From positions 1-10,546 of the forward strand of contig DGBL01000082.1 in the NCBI GenBank assembly GCA_002384315.1: 10,546 bases of DNA, read 5' to 3'. How positions within the stretch are numbered: position 1 is the first letter of the stretch; each line of letters begins with the position of its first letter. Origin of the DNA: Micrococcaceae bacterium UBA4005. Lineage in GTDB: Bacteria; Actinomycetota; Actinomycetes; Actinomycetales; Micrococcaceae. Both the position numbers and the translations under genes were made by a program. This document shows positions 1-6,485 of this stretch, piece by piece. Below the pieces are notes generated by a model. It saw nothing but the letters and a program-made list of their open reading frames with translations, searched no databases and had not been told where the DNA came from.

Positions 1-9
1 ACCCGCCCA

Positions 10-240
10 GTGAAGCTCTACATTACAGGTGGCGTCCTGTTGTTCCTCAGCACGCTCTTTGTCCCGCAAGGGCTCTCCGACTTCGCCCGCGCGTCTGCCG
101 CATCAACGCCCGTCCCGCCCTTTGCCGGTTTGTACCTTGCGATCGGCGCCGTTCTGATTCTCACCGCGATCGCCCTCGGCGCCCGGGCTTACTACCTCAT
201 CCACAGTGGATCCCCCGGTAACCGTACGCCGGACGAGTAG
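10..240 (+). CDS. Small two-helix membrane protein, possibly the C-terminal part of a longer protein
   Basis: I do not recognise this protein. From the GTG at position 10 it is 76 residues long and has two hydrophobic stretches, residues 2-18 and about 39-62, joined by a short Ala/Ser/Pro-rich loop, with a polar tail (NRTPDE). It is therefore predicted to sit in the cytoplasmic membrane with two helices. No ribosome binding site can be seen in the 9 bases before the GTG, and the frame stays open to the window edge (Thr-Arg-Pro before the GTG), so the true start may lie outside. The next gene on the same strand begins 286 bp later, so the two are unlikely to be translationally coupled. Function unknown; even its reality as a separate gene is only moderately supported. 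Confidence 0.5.
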   Translation: MKLYITGGVLLFLSTLFVPQGLSDFARASAASTPVPPFAGLYLAIGAVLILTAIALGARAYYLIHSGSPGNRTPDE

Positions 241-526
241 CTATCTACGCAGTCCGTGGAAATACCACCTGCGGCACTACTCGCAAGTCTGCCGGACTAC
301 CCGCTCGGTCCGTGCCCGCTACAGCCGACTACTCACCTCCGCTCTGGCGGTTACCCGACTTTAAGACGCCAGCAACTCGAGTATCAGAGATTGTTGTGAG
401 CCGATTCCCGTGGTGCCACGGTTGCATCAGGCAGCCCCATCATTATCAGGCTAGAGGCGGTAATAAGCCGGGCCGCTGAAACGCATTGGCACGCTACGAC
501 TTTAAGCTGGGGAACCGGAGAACACG
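241..526. other. Spacer upstream of the SARP-type regulator
   Basis: This 286-bp stretch carries no convincing gene. It contains a set of ACTAC-like repeats (listed separately) and an inverted repeat CTGGCG (344-349) / CGCCAG (367-372) with a 17-base loop, which could be a weak terminator for the small upstream gene or an operator. A ribosome binding site CCGGAG at 515-520 sits 6 bases before the ATG at 527. A poor sigma70-like pair, TTGCAT (422-427) and TATCAG (444-449) with a 16-base spacer, is the best promoter guess for the regulator, but the match is weak. Confidence 0.4.
274..332 (+). repeat. Helically phased ACTAC-like heptamer repeats
   Basis: Four related heptamers lie on the + strand: GCACTAC (274-280), GGACTAC (294-300), CCGCTAC (316-322) and CGACTAC (326-332). 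Their starts are 20, 22 and 10 bp apart, close to whole turns of the helix. A further CTAC lies at 245-248. Regulators with SARP-type winged-helix domains are known to bind short direct repeats spaced by one or two helical turns, and the next gene encodes such a regulator, so an autoregulatory operator is possible. The repeats are short and imperfect, so chance is not excluded. Confidence 0.3.
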
Positions 527-1468
527 ATGGAACAGAATGCTGGCTTTTCGACGCCCATTTCAGTACGACTACTAGGAGACTTCCAGATCATCCGCGCAGA
601 CGGAGTCGTGCTGCGCAGCCCCGATCTCGGCGGGTGCAAGACACGGCTCATCCTTGAAATACTGCTGCTGCAGCTCGGCACCCCGGTATCCAAGGATCGG
701 CTGATTGAACTGCTCTGGGGCGGGCACGCCCCCGATGGCGCGGTCGCAACGGTGGAAAGCTACGTCAGCGGTCTTCGGCGCACTATTCAGCCTGGTCATA
801 CCCGGACCGGACCGTTGCGCACCTCCAACGGCGGGTATGTTCTGGATTCGGCGCTCGTGGACCTCGACCTAGCCCGATTTCACCGACTTATCCGGCGGGC
901 GGACCGCTGCCAGAACGCAGAAGCTTACCGCCTACTGCTCCAGTCGTTGGAAATCGGTTCGAGCCCGCTCCTCAGTCACGAACTTACCTCCGAGTGGGCC
1001 GAATCAGAACGGACCAGTCAGGCCGCAACAGTCCAGGAGATACAGGTCCGCGTTTCTGAACTGGCTACGATTCTCGGAAAAACGGGTGAAGCGATCCGTT
1101 GGGCACAAACAGCAGTCACCGCAGATTGCCTCAATGAGCGGGCCTGGACCGCTCTGGTCACCGCGTTCGAAGGCGCGAGTCTCTACACCGAGGGACTTTC
1201 CGCGTACGAGCGCTGCCGCCGATTGTTCGGCCGGGAGCTGGGCTGTGTCCCCGGCCCGTCTCTGCGCGCGGCGCATCTTCGGCTGCTTCGCCAGACAGCC
1301 GAAGAGGAAAGTGAACTAGCGGAGGTGCTCAATGCGTTGCTCTACCTAGGCGCCCGACTGAACCTCGTATCCGGCATCGGGTTCAGCGGTGGTGGCCGGG
1401 ACCTCAGCAGCGAGGGCGCCGGACAGATCCTGGACTCGTTCCTGCGGCGTGCCCGCACGGCAACCTAG
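527..1468 (+). CDS. SARP/AfsR-type regulator: OmpR-like winged helix plus BTAD domain
   Basis: This 313-residue protein has the two-domain plan of the small SARP regulators that activate target promoters in actinobacteria. Residues about 11-107 form an OmpR/PhoB-like winged helix, with the family pattern KDRLIELLWGG (57-67), VATVESYVSGLRR (73-85) and the wing strand NGGYVLD (101-107). Residues about 112-255 form the bacterial transcriptional activator (BTAD) domain, a helical TPR-like region. It opens with VDLDLARFHRLI and ends with the usual RELGCVPGPSLRAAH (236-250). The remaining residues, about 256-313, have no domain that I recognise. No ATPase or sensor domain follows, so it is the short SARP type. 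The ATG has an upstream CCGGAG at good spacing. No secondary-metabolism genes are visible nearby, and the gene runs convergently into the pxp genes, so its target is unknown. Confidence 0.85.
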   Translation: MEQNAGFSTPISVRLLGDFQIIRADGVVLRSPDLGGCKTRLILEILLLQLGTPVSKDRLIELLWGGHAPDGAVATVESYVSGLRRTIQPGHTRTGPLRTSNGGYVLDSALVDLDLARFHRLIRRADRCQNAEAYRLLLQSLEIGSSPLLSHELTSEWAESERTSQAATVQEIQVRVSELATILGKTGEAIRWAQTAVTADCLNERAWTALVTAFEGASLYTEGLSAYERCRRLFGRELGCVPGPSLRAAHLRLLRQTAEEESELAEVLNALLYLGARLNLVSGIGFSGGGRDLSSEGAGQILDSFLRRARTAT

Positions 1469-1478
1469 ACGAAGCGGA

Positions 1479-1517
1479 GGCGCTGCGCCCGCACTAGCTC
1501 CTGGCCGGAGATCCGGC
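1479..1517. terminator. Small hairpins in the convergent gap
   Basis: The 72-bp gap between the regulator and pxpBC holds two short inverted repeats: GGCGC-T-GCGCC (1479-1489) and GCCGGA-GA-TCCGGC (1504-1517). Both are GC-rich and neither has a T tract. They could end transcription from either side, but the stems are short and the call is weak. Confidence 0.25.
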
Positions 1518-1540
1518 GGGTCGATTTAGATTGTCACGGG

Positions 1541-3202
1541 CTAGCTCCCGACGGCGGCGGACGTCGGCACACCCGCGTCCACCGGGTGGAACCTGATGCG
1601 GATACCGGGCGGCAATTGTGCGGCCCGGTCCAGATCCTCCGGAATCACCACGCCGATCACCGGATACCCTCCTGTCACCGGGTGGTCCGCCAGAAACAGG
1701 ACGGGGCACCCCGACGGCGGCACCTGCAACGCACCGCGTACCGTGCCTTCGCTGGGCAGTTCCCCCGTGATCCGGCGGACCAGCGGTTCGCCATCCAGCC
1801 GCACGCCGATGCGGCTGGACTGGGGGGTCACGAGCCAGGACTGCGCGCACAAACGTTCGAACCCGTCCACCGAGAACCAGTCGTCGCGCGGCCCGCGCAT
1901 CACCCGGAACTGAATCTCCGCAGCGTCCGCGGCTGCGGGAACATCCGCGAGAATTTCGGGCGCCCCAACCACCGAGGCGGGTGCTGGCGTTCCGACGGCC
2001 AGGAGTTGCCCAGCTAGCAACGGCGCCGGACCAAGCCCGGATAACGCATCGGTGGATCGGCTGTCCATGACCGGTTCCGCCACGAACCCGCCCCGCACGG
2101 CCGTATAACTGCGCAACCCACGTTCCGGCGAACCAAGGGAAAGCCGCTGACCGGCGCGCAGCAGGAACGGCGCACCAAGCTGCGCCGCGCGCGTTCCTCC
2201 GTTGTCGTCCATGATGGTCGCCGACAGATGTGCGCCGGTGACAGCCAGCACCTGGTCCGACTTTGCCTGGAGGTCTAGGCCGCCATGGAGGGTTTCGATC
2301 ACCGCTTCGCCTGCCGGATTGCCCACGAGGCGATTCGCCTGCCGGAAGGCTGCACGGTCCAGCGCGCCGGATTCGGCTACCCCTAACGCCGCAAAACCTG
2401 GCCTGCCCAGATCCTGGAACGTACTCTGCAGTCCGGCCCGGACGATCAGCAGCCCGCCACCGTCATTATCGCCGTCGTTATCGCTTTCGCGGCCGCCGTC
2501 GTTGCCACTGGATTCCGATGCCGGCGCCGGTGCCGACGTGGAACCCTGCGTGCGGCTCACTGGGAGCCGCGGGCGGACGGGGCGGAACCGGACCTCGTCG
2601 CCCGGAGTGACCAGTGCTGGGTTTTCGCGCGAGCTGTCCCACATCAGCGTTTCAGTTCGTCCGATCAGCTGCCAGCCACCAGGCGATTCACGCGGATAGA
2701 CGGCAGAATAGCCTCCCGCGAGCGCCACAGCGCCTGCTGGCACGAGCGTTCGTGGCGATTCCCGCCGCGGAACGGTCAGCTCCGGGGGCCCGGCCAGGTA
2801 GGCGAATCCTGGCGCGAAGCCGCCGAATGCCGCCGTCCAGTGTGCCGAGGAGTGGCGCGAAATCACCGACTCCTCACTCATGCCGGTCAGCTGCGCAACC
2901 TCAGCAAGATCCGCCCCGTCGTACACGGTGTCGATTGCTACCGTACGGCTCGTGCGCTCCGGTTCGAGCGAGAGGTCCATGGACGGGATCCGCCGGGCGA
3001 TGCGCTGTGCGCAGGCGCTGTTTGTCGCCGTGACCAGCACCGTTTTGGCAGCGGCGACGACGTCGACCTGTCCAGGACTTGGTTCGGCCCGCAACTGGGC
3101 CTGGAGGCTGAGGACTTGGCGCAACCCGGGCAGCTCCACCAGCACCGCGCATGGCCCGACCGGCAGAATACGCAAAGCGGGCGGGCTCATCTTGCTAGGC
3201 AT
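1541..3202 (-). CDS. pxpBC: 5-oxoprolinase subunits B and C fused (KipI-KipA, biotin-dependent carboxyltransferase-like)
   Basis: This 553-residue fusion joins the two proteins that work with PxpA in ATP-dependent opening of 5-oxoproline to glutamate in the cytoplasm. Residues about 10-210 are the PxpB/KipI domain, with the family signatures FGGFAPGFAYLAG (126-138), PRRESPRTLVPAG (145-157) and GGYSAVYPRESPGGW (163-177). Residues about 251-540 are the PxpC/KipA domain, with TFQDLGRPGF (261-270), ESGALDRAAFRQANRLVGN (277-295), VTGAH (321-325) and, near the end, ALQVPPSGCPVL and GGYPVIGVV (511-519). A low-complexity linker at about 212-250, rich in Ser, Asp, Asn and Gly, joins them. I chose the ATG at 3202, one base past the pxpA stop. 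An in-frame ATG at 3190 (residue 5) is equally possible, with AGGATG in front of it. The tight junction implies one operon and translational coupling with pxpA. The open frame continues upstream, but that part overlaps pxpA and is not coding. Confidence 0.9.
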   Translation of the reverse strand: MPSKMSPPALRILPVGPCAVLVELPGLRQVLSLQAQLRAEPSPGQVDVVAAAKTVLVTATNSACAQRIARRIPSMDLSLEPERTSRTVAIDTVYDGADLAEVAQLTGMSEESVISRHSSAHWTAAFGGFAPGFAYLAGPPELTVPRRESPRTLVPAGAVALAGGYSAVYPRESPGGWQLIGRTETLMWDSSRENPALVTPGDEVRFRPVRPRLPVSRTQGSTSAPAPASESSGNDGGRESDNDGDNDGGGLLIVRAGLQSTFQDLGRPGFAALGVAESGALDRAAFRQANRLVGNPAGEAVIETLHGGLDLQAKSDQVLAVTGAHLSATIMDDNGGTRAAQLGAPFLLRAGQRLSLGSPERGLRSYTAVRGGFVAEPVMDSRSTDALSGLGPAPLLAGQLLAVGTPAPASVVGAPEILADVPAAADAAEIQFRVMRGPRDDWFSVDGFERLCAQSWLVTPQSSRIGVRLDGEPLVRRITGELPSEGTVRGALQVPPSGCPVLFLADHPVTGGYPVIGVVIPEDLDRAAQLPPGIRIRFHPVDAGVPTSAAVGS

Positions 3203-3203
3203 C

Positions 3204-3962
3204 CTAGGCGAACCCTGCGACCGGAATCCCTGCGGCCGCGAGTGCGCGGCGGACGGCCTCTGCCATGGCGACCGCTCCAGGCGTGTCTCCATGGACGCAG
3301 ATGCTTTCCGCACCGACGTCCACCAGGGTACCGTCAATGGCCTTGATCTTTCCCTCACCGGCAATGCGCAATACATGCTCGACGACGGCTGCTGGCTCCT
3401 GGAGCACCGCTCCGGGTTGGGTGCGCGGAACCAGGGTCCCGTCCGGCAGGTACGCCCGGTCAGCGAATGCTTCCACCACTGTCCGCAGGTCAGCAGCGCG
3501 CGCCGCGCGCTGGATTTCAGACCCGGGCAGGACCAGCAGCGGCAGGGCCGGATCGACATCGCGGACCGCCTCGACCACGGCCTGCGCTTGACCGGCATGG
3601 TGAACAATCGCGTTATATAGCGCCCCATGTGGTTTGATATACGCCACGGAGGTTCCAGCAGAAACAGCCAGCGCCTGGAGTGCGCCCACCTGATACACGA
3701 TGTCGTTGGTCAGCTCCGGCAACGCCATATCCAGAAAGCGGCGGCCGAACCCCGCCAAGTCGCGATAGCCGGGGTGGGCTCCCACCGTGACTCCGGCTCC
3801 GGCCGCGGTTTTGCAGGTCTGCCGGATGCCCGTTGGGTCCCCGGCATGGAATCCGCACGCAACATTGACGCTCGATACTGACCGGATGATCTCGGCATCC
3901 GATCCGAAGGACCACTGCCCGAAGGATTCGCCGACGTCGCTGTTCAGGTCGATGCTCTGCAC
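3204..3962 (-). CDS. pxpA: 5-oxoprolinase subunit A, LamB/YcsF family
   Basis: PxpA is the LamB/YcsF subunit of prokaryotic 5-oxoprolinase, which removes the damage product 5-oxoproline (pyroglutamate) by converting it to glutamate with ATP. The protein reads [15 protein letters not shown] at the N-terminus, the family hallmark, followed by [23 protein letters not shown] and [12 protein letters not shown], all expected for this metal-dependent TIM-barrel-like fold. I chose the GTG at 3962. It gives 252 residues, the usual family length, and GGAGGA sits 4 bases ahead of it. An ATG at 4118 would add 52 residues with no family similarity that would run through the intergenic region. Downstream lies pxpBC; upstream and divergent lies a MarR-family regulator, a likely controller of this operon by position. 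Confidence 0.93.
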   Translation of the reverse strand: MQSIDLNSDVGESFGQWSFGSDAEIIRSVSSVNVACGFHAGDPTGIRQTCKTAAGAGVTVGAHPGYRDLAGFGRRFLDMALPELTNDIVYQVGALQALAVSAGTSVAYIKPHGALYNAIVHHAGQAQAVVEAVRDVDPALPLLVLPGSEIQRAARAADLRTVVEAFADRAYLPDGTLVPRTQPGAVLQEPAAVVEHVLRIAGEGKIKAIDGTLVDVGAESICVHGDTPGAVAMAEAVRRALAAAGIPVAGFA

Positions 3963-4056
3963 TGTGTCCTCCGATGTGATCCACCTATTCCCCAAGCATG
4001 GAGCATTTCCCCCGGATTGTTCAACATTCCACTCCAGGTTCCCGCAGAGCTCAAAA

Positions 4057-4096
4057 GTAAGCAGGCTTGGTAAGCAGCGTGGTGGGTCGGTAGAGT
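4057..4096 (+). promoter_or_regulatory. Candidate marR promoter with tandem GTAAGCAG operator
   Basis: A TTGGTA (4067-4072) and a TAGAGT (4091-4096) with an 18-base spacer make a fair sigma70-type promoter, predicting a start near 4103 and a leader of about 45 bases before the marR ATG. Two exact copies of GTAAGCAG lie at 4057-4064 and 4070-4077, 13 bp apart, the second overlapping the -35 box. Between them are short mirrored elements (AAGC/GCTT). This is a reasonable place for MarR autorepression. The 185-bp region (3963-4147) also has to hold the divergent pxpA promoter, which I could not assign. Confidence 0.4.
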
Positions 4097-4147
4097 GGGT
4101 GATGAGAACGCAATGCACTATCCATCGCCTTCGGGGGAGGAACCGTC

Positions 4148-4567
4148 ATGCCGGAGCTCAACGACTGGTCAACCAGCCGGTTGCTTACAACCGCCGCACG
4201 CATCGTGGAACATTCATGGAACGAGCGCCTACTAACCATCGGAATCACCCACGCGGGCCTGACCACCCTTGGTGTCCTTGACCGTGAGGGGACCGTCACA
4301 GGGGTGCAACTGGCCCAGCTGGTGCACGTTCAGGCCCAAACAATTGGACGAACGTTGGACCGTCTCGAAAAACGCGGACTGGTCACTCGCTTGCGCAACA
4401 CCGCCGACCGCCGGAGCCAGCGCATTGCCATTACTCCCGCTGGCAGGGAGGCGCTGGGTAAGGCGCAAGAGCTGGAAAATAGTCTGATCTCAGGTCCGGG
4501 GCTGGAATCTGAGGAGCTGAGGGCCCGCCTTCAGACCGTTATTGAGGAACTCGGACCCAAAAAGTAA
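4148..4567 (+). CDS. MarR-family transcriptional regulator
   Basis: This 139-residue protein has the MarR winged-helix-turn-helix core. The recognition region runs TGVQLAQLVHVQAQTIGRTL (51-70), followed by DRLEKRGLVTRL (71-82) and the wing with TADRRSQRIAITPAGREAL (85-103); the conserved DRR of the wing is present. Flanking helices (about 8-28 and 104-135) would form the dimer interface. Such proteins usually repress nearby genes and release DNA on binding a small molecule. The ATG has a strong GGGGGAGG at 4133-4140, 7 bases upstream. It is divergent from pxpA, so control of 5-oxoproline use is a plausible role. Its 3' end converges on dnaB, 29 bp away. The ligand cannot be read from the sequence. 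Confidence 0.88.
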   Translation: MPELNDWSTSRLLTTAARIVEHSWNERLLTIGITHAGLTTLGVLDREGTVTGVQLAQLVHVQAQTIGRTLDRLEKRGLVTRLRNTADRRSQRIAITPAGREALGKAQELENSLISGPGLESEELRARLQTVIEELGPKK

Positions 4568-4568
4568 T

Positions 4569-4596
4569 TGCAGATGCGGAACCTGCAGCCGGCTGC
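4569..4596. terminator. Palindromes in the marR/dnaB convergent gap
   Basis: The 29-bp gap between two convergent stop codons is almost filled by inverted repeats: TGCAG (4569-4573) with CTGCA (4583-4587), and a perfect 12-bp palindrome GCAGCCGGCTGC (4585-4596) touching the dnaB stop. The two are mutually exclusive folds. A role as a shared bidirectional terminator fits the position, but the stems are short and no T run follows. Confidence 0.35.
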
Positions 4597-5970
4597 CTAA
4601 AATCCGCCGTCGCTGGCCATGTTGTTGAAGCGTGAATAATGCCCCTGGAAACCTACGACCAGCGTTTTCGTCGGCCCGTTTCGATGCTTGGCAACGATCA
4701 CGTCCGCCTCTCCGGCACGCGGAGATTCCTTATCGTAGACATCATCGCGGTGCAGCAGGATGACCATGTCCGCGTCTTGCTCGATCGACCCTGATTCACG
4801 CAGATCCGAAACCTGTGGGCGCTTGTCGGTGCGCTGCTCCGACCCACGGTTCAGCTGCGAGAGAGCCACGACTGGAACATTCAGTTCCTTCGCCAACAGC
4901 TTGAGCGCGCGGGAGAATTCTGAAACCTCCTGCTGGCGCGACTCCACCCGCTTACCGGATGACATGAGCTGGAGGTAGTCAAGCACCACCAGTTTGAGGT
5001 CGTGGCGCTGCTTCAGGCGACGGCACTTTGCCCGAATTTCCATCAGCGACATGTTCGGGCTGTCATCGATAAACAGTGGGGCGTCATTCATCCGCCCCAT
5101 CGTTGTGGCGATCTTGCTCCACTGCTCGTCCTTAATAGTGCCCTTGCGCAGATCCTGCAGGCCGATGGTTGCCTCGGCGGAGAGCAATCGCATGGCGATC
5201 TCGTTGCGCCCCATCTCCAGGGAGAAGAAGACGGTGGTCAGATTGTGCTTAATAGCAGCCGACCTAGCCCAGTCAAGCGCAAACGTGGACTTTCCCATGG
5301 CCGGCCGGGCCGCGATCACAATCATCTGCCCGCCGTGCAGGCCCTGGGTAAGCTCGTCGAATTCATAGAAGCCCGTCGGAACACCGCTCATGCCCTCACC
5401 GCGATGGCCTGCGGACTCAATCTCATCAACCGTGCCCTCGATGATGTCCTTCAGCGGCACATAATCCTCGGCTGTGCGCCGTTCGGCCACCGCATAGACC
5501 TCCGCCTGCGCTGCGTTAACCAGATCATCTACCTCGCCGTCGTTGGAATACCCCAACTGCACGATCTTGGTGCCAGCATCCACCAGCCGGCGCAGCACCG
5601 CACGCTCGCGAACGATCTCAGCGTAGAAACCAGCATTCGCCGCCGTCGGAACAGACTGGATCAACGTATGCAAATAGGCGGGCCCGCCCACACGTGAAAT
5701 CTCGCCGCGCTTGGTCAATTCATCCGAAACAGTCACGGCATCGGCTGGTTCCCCCCGCCCGTAGAGGTCCAGAATTGCCTCGTAGATGCTCTCGTGGGAG
5801 GGACGGTAAAAATCGACCCCACGAAGGACTTCCACGCAGTCCGCGATGGCGTCCTTGGAAAGCATCATCCCGCCGAGCACCGACTGTTCGGCTACGAGAT
5901 CCTGCGGTGGAGTCCGCGCGAACTCCGGCACGCCCGTGTCACGGGAGGAATCCGCATGCGTCAATGACAC
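4597..5970 (-). CDS. dnaB: Replicative DNA helicase DnaB
   Basis: DnaB is the hexameric 5'-3' helicase that unwinds the chromosome at the replication fork. The 457-residue protein has the N-terminal helical domain (about 23-125, starting PPQDLVAEQSVLGGMM), a linker, and the RecA-like motor from about residue 190. The Walker A is ARPAMGKST (221-229), the Walker B strand LVVLDYLQLM (327-336), the QLNRGSEQR and DLRESGSIEQDAD segments follow (372-401), and KHRNGPT (428-434) holds the arginine finger. The length is normal and there is no intein, unlike some mycobacterial DnaB proteins. The GTG start has AGGG 7 bases upstream. It lies downstream of the rpsF-rplI block but behind a strong terminator-like palindrome, so it is probably transcribed from its own promoter in the 515-bp spacer, which carries DnaA boxes. 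Confidence 0.97.
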   Translation of the reverse strand: MSLTHADSSRDTGVPEFARTPPQDLVAEQSVLGGMMLSKDAIADCVEVLRGVDFYRPSHESIYEAILDLYGRGEPADAVTVSDELTKRGEISRVGGPAYLHTLIQSVPTAANAGFYAEIVRERAVLRRLVDAGTKIVQLGYSNDGEVDDLVNAAQAEVYAVAERRTAEDYVPLKDIIEGTVDEIESAGHRGEGMSGVPTGFYEFDELTQGLHGGQMIVIAARPAMGKSTFALDWARSAAIKHNLTTVFFSLEMGRNEIAMRLLSAEATIGLQDLRKGTIKDEQWSKIATTMGRMNDAPLFIDDSPNMSLMEIRAKCRRLKQRHDLKLVVLDYLQLMSSGKRVESRQQEVSEFSRALKLLAKELNVPVVALSQLNRGSEQRTDKRPQVSDLRESGSIEQDADMVILLHRDDVYDKESPRAGEADVIVAKHRNGPTKTLVVGFQGHYSRFNNMASDGGF

Positions 5971-5997
5971 CGTGACACCCTTTCTATTCAGCTGGTT

Positions 5998-6019
5998 CTG
6001 GCCAGTGAGTACTGGCCAG
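5998..6019 (-). promoter_or_regulatory. Perfect hairpin in the dnaB leader
   Basis: CTGGCCAGT (5998-6006) and its exact complement ACTGGCCAG (6011-6019) frame a 4-base loop, 28-49 bases before the dnaB GTG. As RNA it is a stable 9-bp stem with loop ACUC just upstream of the AAAGGG ribosome binding site; as DNA it is a 22-bp operator-like inverted repeat. Either a transcriptional operator or a leader element of dnaB is possible. Confidence 0.45.
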
Positions 6020-6186
6020 GTGAGTCTGGTTTCGTACGCGCTTGCAACCCGTTACACGGCTCCGGCGGCGGCTGGGAGCCGCGATGTGCCGGTGTAGTAG
6101 CAGTAGCACGCTCCGCCGACACTTTGGTGGACTTCCGTCACGGTAGTCCCCTTCCGCGCACGCACCAAGCTCACTATTTTTCCACC

Positions 6187-6344
6187 TGTGGATAACTTGT
6201 GAATTACGCGGGCGTGTCTTGTGCACAGGATGTGGAGATCTTTGTGGATAAAAAGATTTAGAAAGCTCTAAATAGCCTCTGACTAGGTACAACATATTAA
6301 ACGGTGTGTGGAGGAAAAGAACTTACCGTCAACCTTCATCCACA
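6187..6344. promoter_or_regulatory. DnaA-box cluster with AT-rich stretch, upstream of dnaB
   Basis: Two perfect DnaA boxes TTATCCACA lie on the minus strand at 6187-6195 and 6243-6251. One-mismatch boxes are TTGTGCACA at 6219-6227 (+, against the actinobacterial TTGTCCACA) and TCATCCACA at 6336-6344 (+). Two-mismatch candidates are at 6231-6239 and 6307-6315 (both minus) and 6178-6186 (+). The boxes at 6219, 6231 and 6243 start exactly 12 bp apart. An AT-rich run follows at about 6248-6300. This is the architecture of a DnaA-binding locus or origin. No dnaA, dnaN or rpmH, the usual actinobacterial oriC neighbours, is in the window, so it may instead control dnaB or titrate DnaA. The rest of the spacer (6020-6186) holds a small inverted repeat CGGCTCC/GGAGCCG (6057-6063, 6075-6081) and no gene that I can support. 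Confidence 0.65.
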
Positions 6345-6428
6345 AGTCGTATGTTGACAAACTGCGTAAAGGTGCTCGCTTTTGAGCCTGCCTAGCACGT
6401 CTCCCGTAGAAAGCCGGTCCCACGCAAG

Positions 6429-6460
6429 GGAGGGGCCCCGCCGTACGGCGGGGCCCCTCC
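6429..6460 (-). terminator. Perfect 32-bp GC-rich palindrome ending the rpsF-rplI operon
   Basis: Two 16-base arms (6429-6444 and 6445-6460) are exact complements centred on GTAC, giving an RNA stem of about 14 bp with very high GC content. It lies 25 bp past the rplI stop. No T tract follows on either strand, which is common for actinobacterial terminators. It should isolate dnaB from the ribosomal operon. Confidence 0.75.
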
Positions 6461-6485
6461 TCGAACCTGGTTGCAGCGGGCTGTA

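Noticed and set aside
2880..3620. Long + strand open frame antisense to pxpA and pxpBC
   Set aside because: It is a high-GC shadow with no recognisable domain; both genes on the other strand are certain.
3203..3628. Upstream extension of the pxpBC reading frame (about 142 residues)
   Set aside because: It lies inside pxpA in another frame of the same strand, has no family similarity, and the fusion's conserved sequence starts after the ATG at 3202.
3963..4118. N-terminal extension of pxpA from an ATG at 4118
   Set aside because: It would add 52 residues without similarity, while the GTG at 3962 has an excellent GGAGGA and gives the usual family length.
5002..5697. 231-residue + strand open frame antisense to dnaB
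   Set aside because: It is a shadow of the dnaB coding sequence with no ribosome binding site or domain of its own.
5984..6295. 103-residue minus-strand open frame in the dnaB-rplI spacer
   Set aside because: It has no good start site, is of mixed composition and covers DnaA boxes; it reads as non-coding.
6187..6344. Calling the DnaA-box cluster the chromosomal oriC
   Set aside because: dnaA, dnaN and rpmH are absent, and the usual actinobacterial origin lies next to them; without GC skew the stronger claim is not supported.
6354..6383. TTGACA at 6354-6359 as a + strand promoter
   Set aside because: No -10 box lies at the right distance, and no + strand gene follows.
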